The translations under genes were made by a program, and so were the position numbers. Source: Mucilaginibacter flavus (GTDB lineage Bacteria > Bacteroidota > Bacteroidia > Sphingobacteriales > Sphingobacteriaceae). Taken from it: 64,000 nt of DNA. The notes under the pieces were generated by a model. The model had not been told where the DNA came from. It saw only the letters and a program-made list of their open reading frames with translations, and did no database searches. The stretch is from assembly GCF_030409315.1 (NCBI RefSeq), contig NZ_JAUFPS010000097.1, positions 62,001 through 126,000 of the forward strand. Reading direction: 5' to 3'. Of this stretch, positions 61,678 to 64,000 are shown piece by piece (within the stretch, counting starts at the first letter, position 1; each line of letters starts with the position of its first letter).

Positions 61678-62874
61678 ATGAACATTCAAAAATATAAACT
61701 TATCACAGCTGCCTTTTTGATCGGGTTAGCCTTTGCTTCCTGTTCGGGTGATTCCGGTAAAAAGGAAACGGATAGCAAAGAGAACGCAGGCGCGCCGGAA
61801 ACAGCCAAGAAAAAGGCCGACGGGCTGGAACTGACCGCGGAGCAAATGCAAACGGTTGGCATTGTAACCGGCCCAATCGCGCAAAAAAACCTGGATTCAG
61901 TCATTAAAGCTAACGGCCAATTGGCCGTGCCGCCACAAAACAAGGCTGATGTGAGCATCCTTTCAGGCGGTATCATTAACCATATCAGCGTGATCGAAGG
62001 CCAGCAGGTCAAGCGCGGGCAGTTACTGGCCACCATTAAGAACCAGGATCTTATTAAGATACAGCAGGATTATCTCGCGGCTAAAAACAATTTTACTTAT
62101 GTGCAGGCAGAATATAACCGGCAAAAGCAATTGCAGGAAGCCGGTGCAGGCACGGGTAAATCTTTCCAGTCTTCCGAAGCGACCTATCATGCGGAACGCT
62201 CCCGGATCACCGCTTATGAAAGCCAGCTAAGCCAGTTGGGCATTTCACCCGGCAAAATAACGGATGGCAATATCGTTTCACAATTCCCTGTTCTTTCACC
62301 GATTGGCGGCACCGTTGGCCAGATCACCGCTAATACCGGCGCATTTGTTCAGCCCGGCACTTCTATCATGGAAGTGGTGGACAACTCCAAGATCCACTGT
62401 GACCTTACTGTATTTGAGAAAGACCTCATGCACGTTAAAGTCGGTCAAAAAGTGAGTTTCCAGTTGACCAATCAGGAAAATCAACAGATCACCGGAACGA
62501 TCAATGGTATCAATAAATCGTTTGAAAATGAAAGCAAGGGTGTTACGGTTCATGCGGTCATCAATAACAAGGAGCAAAAGAACCTGATTCCCGGCATGTA
62601 TGTAACGGCCTTGATCAGTACAGGCAGTAGGCTAACCTCGGCCGTTCCGGTTGATGCCGTTGTGCGTTCGGAAGGCAAGCAGTTTGTTTTTATGGTTTTA
62701 TCAGAAAAAGCCAATGTTTTCAGGTTCAAAAAAGTGGAGGTATCCACCGGGGTAACAGAATTAGGCTTTATACAGATCAAACCGCTTGAAGAACTGCCAT
62801 CATCCGTAAAGGTCGCCTTAAAAGGCGCATTCTATTTACAATCAAAAGCAGCCGGTGGCGCAGAGGAAGAATAG
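61678..62874 (+). CDS. cusB: RND periplasmic adaptor (CusB/CzcB-like)
   Basis: A 398-residue lipoprotein adaptor: lipobox AFASCSG (Cys near residue 22), barrel-sandwich/lipoyl halves (GGIINHISVIEGQQVKRGQLLATI and PVLSPIGGTVGQI) flanking a hairpin (QAEYNRQKQLQEAGAGTG), then the beta-barrel and membrane-proximal parts. It links the pump to the outer-membrane factor. Starts 3 bp after the cusA fusion gene. Confidence 0.93.
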   Translation: MNIQKYKLITAAFLIGLAFASCSGDSGKKETDSKENAGAPETAKKKADGLELTAEQMQTVGIVTGPIAQKNLDSVIKANGQLAVPPQNKADVSILSGGIINHISVIEGQQVKRGQLLATIKNQDLIKIQQDYLAAKNNFTYVQAEYNRQKQLQEAGAGTGKSFQSSEATYHAERSRITAYESQLSQLGISPGKITDGNIVSQFPVLSPIGGTVGQITANTGAFVQPGTSIMEVVDNSKIHCDLTVFEKDLMHVKVGQKVSFQLTNQENQQITGTINGINKSFENESKGVTVHAVINNKEQKNLIPGMYVTALISTGSRLTSAVPVDAVVRSEGKQFVFMVLSEKANVFRFKKVEVSTGVTELGFIQIKPLEELPSSVKVALKGAFYLQSKAAGGAEEE

Positions 62875-62876
62875 CG

Positions 62877-63290
62877 ATGAAAGAACTGGAAAACACATTG
62901 CTGGAAAAGCAGATCAACCCAACCGCCATGCGGTTAGTGGTGCTGGATTACCTGCTGAAACAAACCAATGCCGTAAGCCTGACTGATATGGAACTCGGCC
63001 TGGAGAAAACCGACCGCGTTACACTGTACCGCAGTGTCAAAACATTTGAAGAACATGGATTGGTACACCGGATAGATGACGGTACCGGCACTACTAAATT
63101 TGCGCTCTGCCAGCCGGCTTGTACGGTTGATGGTCACCATGACCTTCACGTACATTTTTACTGTACCAATTGCAGCGAAACCCACTGTTTACCTAAGACG
63201 CAAATACCTGAAGTCAAATTGCCGGGCGGTTACGAGCGGCAGGAAACAAGTTTGCTTGTCAAGGGTTTATGCGCTGAATGCAGGAAATAA
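62877..63290 (+). CDS. Fur-family metalloregulator
   Basis: A 137-residue Fur/Zur/PerR-type regulator. N-terminal winged helix: NPTAMRLVVLDYLLKQTNAVSLTDMELGL then DRVTLYRSVKTFEEHGLVHRI. The dimer domain has HHDLHVHFYCTNCSETHCL with a CxxC, and a second C-A-E-C at the C-terminus, which together would hold structural zinc. It starts 2 bp after cusB. The operon promoter has a 7-1-7 box, so autoregulation is likely. Confidence 0.93.
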   Translation: MKELENTLLEKQINPTAMRLVVLDYLLKQTNAVSLTDMELGLEKTDRVTLYRSVKTFEEHGLVHRIDDGTGTTKFALCQPACTVDGHHDLHVHFYCTNCSETHCLPKTQIPEVKLPGGYERQETSLLVKGLCAECRK

Positions 63291-63339
63291 TTTGCACTAC
63301 GATTGCAGGGCATACCTGCTTAAATTTGAAGTATTGATC

Positions 63340-63516
63340 ATGAATGAAGAAAAATTTGAGGGCTTTGACGATCAGCTGAAAGATCTGCGGCCCGAAGTAA
63401 AACAAAAGGCATTGGAACTGGCTGCCGGGTATCATCAGGATGGCCTGCAATCAGGTGTAGCTTTGAAAAAAGCTATTGCAGAAGCTGAACTCTGGTTTTT
63501 GGATTCAGAAGGTTAA
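63340..63516 (+). CDS. 58-residue small protein after the Fur gene
   Basis: Frame MNEEKFEGFDDQLKDLRPEV then KQKALELAAGYHQDGLQSGV and ALKKAIAEAELWFLDSEG. Helical and acidic, with a plausible start (ATG 63340); an open extension upstream overlaps the Fur gene in another frame. It lies between the regulator and the P-type ATPase in the same direction. Family not recognised. Confidence 0.7.
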   Translation: MNEEKFEGFDDQLKDLRPEVKQKALELAAGYHQDGLQSGVALKKAIAEAELWFLDSEG

Positions 63517-63533
63517 ACCGTTAAATTAAAAAA

Positions 63534-64000
63534 ATGATGCAAAAAGAAAAGAAGAGCGGTATGGCAGAGACAACTCAGCCGGATGCCCCAATAAAAACAG
63601 GAGAAGATAAAGCCGAGGTTAACATCATAAAGGATACTGATCGCGAATTAAAATCCGAGGATGATGAGGAAGAAGATGAAACAGTTGACCTGAACAAGCC
63701 TGCTGAAGAAGAAAACTGGCTAAGCCATTGGCCGCTGCTTACCGCCTTAGCTATATTGGCCGTCATGCTAACCCTGGAATTTGGGTTTAAATTTCAGCCG
63801 GCTTTCCCGATAAATCTCATCATATTTTCCGTGGCATTTCTGCTGGCGGGTTATAATGTATTAGGTATGGCCTGGCGCAAAGCCAGACATTTCGATTTCT
63901 TCAACGAATTTTTCCTGATGAGCGTAGCCACTTTGGGGGCATTCAGTATCGGCTCCTATAGTGAAGGCGTAGCGGTTATGGTATTTTATTCTATTGGAGA
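63534..64000 (+). CDS. Heavy-metal P-type ATPase (3' end outside the window)
   Basis: The first 155 residues of a P1B-type ATPase. An acidic, soluble N-terminal segment (about residues 1-60; KSEDDEEEDETVD) replaces the usual Cys-based metal-binding domain. Membrane helices follow (LLTALAILAVMLTLEFG; INLIIFSVAFLLAGYNVLG), then ATLGAFSIGSYSEGVAVMVFYSIGE, the conserved segment before the actuator domain. It probably exports Zn, Cd or a related metal together with the RND pump. The catalytic DKTG and CPC motifs lie beyond the edge. Confidence 0.88.
   Translation, partial: MMQKEKKSGMAETTQPDAPIKTGEDKAEVNIIKDTDRELKSEDDEEEDETVDLNKPAEEENWLSHWPLLTALAILAVMLTLEFGFKFQPAFPINLIIFSVAFLLAGYNVLGMAWRKARHFDFFNEFFLMSVATLGAFSIGSYSEGVAVMVFYSIG

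Noticed and set aside
14985..64000. attR (repeat of the tRNA 3' end) inside the window
   Set aside because: I looked for the GGTTCGAGCCCAGG part of the tRNA end downstream and did not see it; the right end is probably beyond base 64000.

Overview
The window reads as a Bacteroidota chromosome, most likely Sphingobacteriaceae (Mucilaginibacter/Pedobacter-like). The reasons are the TraE-TraN conjugation genes, RteC, a Bacteroidota-type integrase, a TonB receptor with an N-terminal carboxypeptidase-regulatory domain, an RND-TolC fusion and a TTTG-N19-TAnnTTTG promoter. Genus is inference.

Region 1 (1-14.9 kb) is host chromosome. It holds two tandem secreted thioredoxin-fold proteins (the first cut by the window edge), a YceI protein, a di-haem cytochrome c peroxidase, a TonB receptor, a DUF4397 lipoprotein, a Tat-exported Fe/Mn superoxide dismutase and a DoxX-like membrane protein. 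Together they suggest an envelope redox/peroxide cluster. After it come two near-identical 26-residue hydrophobic peptides on the minus strand, a long AT-rich gap, a ricin-type lectin, a GlxA-type AraC regulator, a MarR-GNAT fusion and a HAD phosphatase.

Region 2 (14.9 kb to the right edge) is an integrative conjugative element (ICE) next to a tRNA with a CAT anticodon. A tyrosine integrase and putative integrase arm sites follow the tRNA. Next is a defence cargo: a DUF5677-like gene, a DUF3800 gene and a minus-strand Hachiman pair (hamA-hamB). The transfer backbone runs 23.0-41.6 kb: HTH gene, ParA with a 16-bp repeat array and a ribbon-helix-helix partner, candidate oriT, relaxosome protein, relaxase, coupling ATPase, XRE regulator, RteC, then traE, F, G, a TraI-like triplet, J, K, L, M and N. 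A shared ACACCT-N12-AGGTGT dyad precedes both the HTH/mob genes and the tra operon.

Region 3 (41.7-51.2 kb) is a DNA-repair cargo inside the element: an SRAP/HMCES-type peptidase with a small Rieske-motif partner, a Y-family polymerase, a DnaE2-like polymerase with a decayed PHP domain, and an unusual fusion of exonuclease III to DNA ligase D (ligase plus primase-polymerase). An IS481-type element (51906-53200, 7-bp target duplication) has split a neighbouring membrane-protein gene. Removing the IS in silico restores the frame.

Region 4 (53.9-56.4 kb) is a DUF932 accessory module flanked by two diverged inverted copies of a ~110-bp sequence. Region 5 (56.9 kb to the end) is a heavy-metal efflux operon: DUF6660, CusA/CzcA-TolC fusion, CusB-like adaptor, Fur-family regulator, a small protein and the start of a P-type ATPase. 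Its promoter carries a perfect 7-1-7 Fur-family box between the -33 and -7 elements. The right end of the element was not found, so it probably extends past the window.
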